From Prolixibacteraceae bacterium (GTDB lineage: Bacteria > Bacteroidota > Bacteroidia > Bacteroidales > Prolixibacteraceae): DNA of 7,171 bases. This document shows positions 5,615 through 7,171 of this stretch, one piece after another. A program made the position numbers and the translations under genes. How positions within the stretch are numbered: the stretch's first letter is position 1; every line of letters begins with the position of its first letter. The stretch covers positions 1-7,171 of the forward strand of contig WRIQ01000052.1 of NCBI GenBank assembly GCA_009782655.1, read 5' to 3'. A model generated the notes under the pieces. It ran no database searches, was not told where the DNA came from, and saw nothing but the letters and a program-made list of their open reading frames with translations.

Positions 5615-7072
5615 TTATTTTAAAAGCGGAAAGACAAAAGTTGTAATCGAAAGGTTTTCCGCGTTGAAGGTAAAACTGTTCCCCGATGCTTTGGCGGAGG
5701 GAAGTTCTTCGCAATTCAACGTGGCGTTTGTTTGATAAACTTTTCCCGACTTAATTATGTGATTATCACCAGTAACGGAAATGCGAAAAGTGTTTGCCGT
5801 TTCGCCGTTGTTGATGCAGCAAATCACCATTTCATCTTTTTGGGGGCTTATGGCAGCCAGAATGTTATCGTTGCCGGTTTTTACGATGATAAAGCCCTGC
5901 CTGATGAAACGCGTAATTTGCATTCTCACATAGTAGTTTTTTACGATGCGATAAGTTTGTTCTGCAAAGTTGCACCGAATTTGGCACCATGTTTCGTTGT
6001 GTTCTTCAAGCAGTTGCCAGTCGAGTCAAGCCACGGGGTGCATATAGCGCAAGTCGTCAAAGCATTTTTGCGCAAGGAGCAAATTGCTTTCCAGCACTGT
6101 TTTCCCGCCCGACGGCCCGGTTTCCGATTGCCAGAAAACCTTTCCCGAATTTCGAACCAGCGCATCAACTTCTTTACGCTCCCGATTATTGCCCGAATAG
6201 GTATGCGTGTTTAGTTGCCCAATCAGCGGCGTCACCGCCTCGTCGGCCATGTATGCTTGCACTGCTGCAATGAATTGTTTCAGGTTGGTTTCGTCCGAAA
6301 CGGCAATGACGGTTTTCAATCCCGCGGCTTTCAATTTGCCATGCAGAATCTTAACGATTTCTATCTGCGCCTTCATGTCGAAATGGCAACCTTCCTGACT
6401 TCCCCGGTAATACCAATAGTCGGAAAGCGATTCGTTGAAGGGCTCCAACGTTGTAAACTCAATGCCATAGCGTTCCTTGTAGTGTTTACATACGTCGACC
6501 AGATAATCGCAAAAAGCTCCGTAATATTCCGGTTTGAGATTATTGTCGGTGGGAGTGTGGTTGCCGGCGGAGCACCCGCTGAAAGTCATCCAGTAAGGTG
6601 GAGAATTGGAAAAGGCTTCAAAAACAGCGTCGGGCCGTTTCTTCTTGATTTTCAGCATTATTTTTCGCTGTCCGGCATCGGCACCCCAGTCGTACGGCGC
6701 ATCTTCCGAAGTTTTGAAGCCCTGCATTTCGGCTCGAACGCCCTTGCCCGAAGCCATGTGTCCCGGATTAGCGGGTGTGGAATAGTGCGAAGGATGGTCG
6801 CCGCCGCCGATGTTATACCTGAATATGTTCATGTTCAGCTTTTGGGGAGCGGTAATCAGGTCGATTATTTCGTCGATTTTGTCATCATCCCATTGTCCGG
6901 CCATGTGAGCCCACCAGCAGAGCGACGCACCCCAGCCTTTAATGGTTTGATGTTCAGCGCTTAAATCGACGACAACGTTGTTTGCTTCATCGTCGGTTTG
7001 CGCATGCAGGGATGGGCATACGAAAAAAATAGATATTAAGATGTAAGCATATTTTATTGATGTGTTTTTCAT
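5615..7072 (-). pseudogene. GH30 family glycosidase interrupted by one in-frame TGA
   Basis: Without the TGA this is a 485-codon gene. Residues 1-25 are a signal peptide (hydrophobic core, LHAQ cleavage region), so the product is exported. The (beta/alpha)8 barrel follows: TIKGWGASLCWWA (43-55), FRYNIGGGDHPSH (84-96), SNSPPYWMT (155-163), acid/base E214 in EPFNES, and nucleophile E317 in WQSETG. Codon 349 (6026-6028) is TGA. The same frame then continues for 136 residues with LDWQLLEEHNETW, VKNYYVRMQITRFI and a C-terminal beta-sandwich (MVICCINNG... to ITTFVF), ending at TAA 5615-5617. The terminated product (348 residues, 6026-7072) would lack the last barrel strand and the beta-sandwich, so it is probably inactive. 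The N-terminus recalls GH30 members acting on beta-1,6-galactans, but substrate is uncertain. It stands alone here, with no SusC/SusD partner in the window. Confidence 0.85.
6026..6028 (-). other. In-frame TGA codon within the GH30 gene
   Basis: The context PVA-TGA-LDWQ aligns with the human glucocerebrosidase segment G-W-T-D-W-N, where the first W is active-site Trp381. TGG to TGA is a single base change. No other stop or frame break occurs in the 485 codons. Confidence 0.85.
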
Positions 7073-7171
7073 AGCTGAGATTTATAATCGGTAATCGTTG
7101 TTGGTACTCGGGAAAAATTTATTACATTCGATTTGTTGCTTTCGTGGATGAAATTTTTGAGGCTTTTGCTT

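Noticed and set aside
5438..5623. Plus-strand 61-codon open frame between tRNA-His and the GH30 gene
   Set aside because: No family resemblance, no promoter or ribosome-binding signal, and it overlaps the end of the GH30 frame. The 5332-5614 spacer holds only the tRNA promoter as far as I can see.
6026..6028. TGA read as tryptophan (genetic code 4) or as selenocysteine
   Set aside because: Four genes in the window use TGA as their normal stop, so code 4 is unlikely. The family has Trp, not Cys or Sec, at this position, and I see no SECIS-type hairpin that I could defend after the codon.
5941..6168. Minus-strand 75-codon frame near the GH30 stop, suggesting a frameshift
   Set aside because: GH30 sequence continues after the TGA in the original frame, so no frameshift is needed. 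This frame is a shadow.
6215..6964. Plus-strand 249-codon open frame opposite the GH30 gene
   Set aside because: Antisense to a clearly conserved GH30 barrel; the translation shows no domain. Long antisense frames are expected from codon bias.

Overview
The window looks like chromosomal DNA of a member of the Bacteroidota, probably Bacteroidales or a close order. Three things point there: (i) upstream elements matching the Bacteroidota -7 consensus TAnnTTTG (minus strand at 2509-2516, 4066-4073 and 5351-5358) with little Shine-Dalgarno signal; (ii) the run of a TatA-like gene, a LolD-like ATPase, a TIGR02757/DUF2400 protein and a TrmN6-like methyltransferase; (iii) a secreted family 30 glycoside hydrolase. 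This assignment is from sequence style and memory only. TGA is a normal stop here (lolD, the DUF2400 gene, the DNA alkylation repair gene and a small membrane-protein gene all end in it).

Layout. 64-2491 is a compact minus-strand operon, tatA-like > lolD-like > DUF2400 > trmN6-like, with a gap of about 27 nt, a 4-nt ATGA overlap and a 2-nt gap. 2492-3009 is a 518-bp intergenic stretch. It holds the operon promoter, a 296-bp MITE-like element with 12-bp terminal inverted repeats and a possible 3-bp target duplication, and the promoter region of the next gene. 3010-3693 (+) is a DNA alkylation repair (AlkD-like) gene, convergent with a small two-helix membrane protein (3815-4039, -). 4040-4239 is noncoding and contains a heptad-phased degenerate repeat that ends at the stop codon of a secreted glycerophosphodiester phosphodiesterase (4240-5013, -). 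5257-5331 (-) is a tRNA-His with a strong promoter and an intrinsic terminator. I find no gene in the 283 bp at 5332-5614.

5615-7072 (-) is a GH30 glycosidase gene broken by one in-frame TGA. The reading frame is otherwise intact on both sides. The stop falls where the glucocerebrosidase family has an active-site tryptophan, so a single TGG-to-TGA change is the simplest reading. 1-63 and 7073-7171 are too short to assign.

The operon genes share transcription rather than one obvious pathway: protein export (Tat), lipoprotein release (Lol), an uncharacterised protein and tRNA modification. The right half is independent single genes. I see no defence system, CRISPR array, prophage or new multi-gene system. 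The points most worth checking are the GH30 nonsense codon, the MITE-like element, the heptad repeat, and the mismatched acceptor stem of the tRNA-His.
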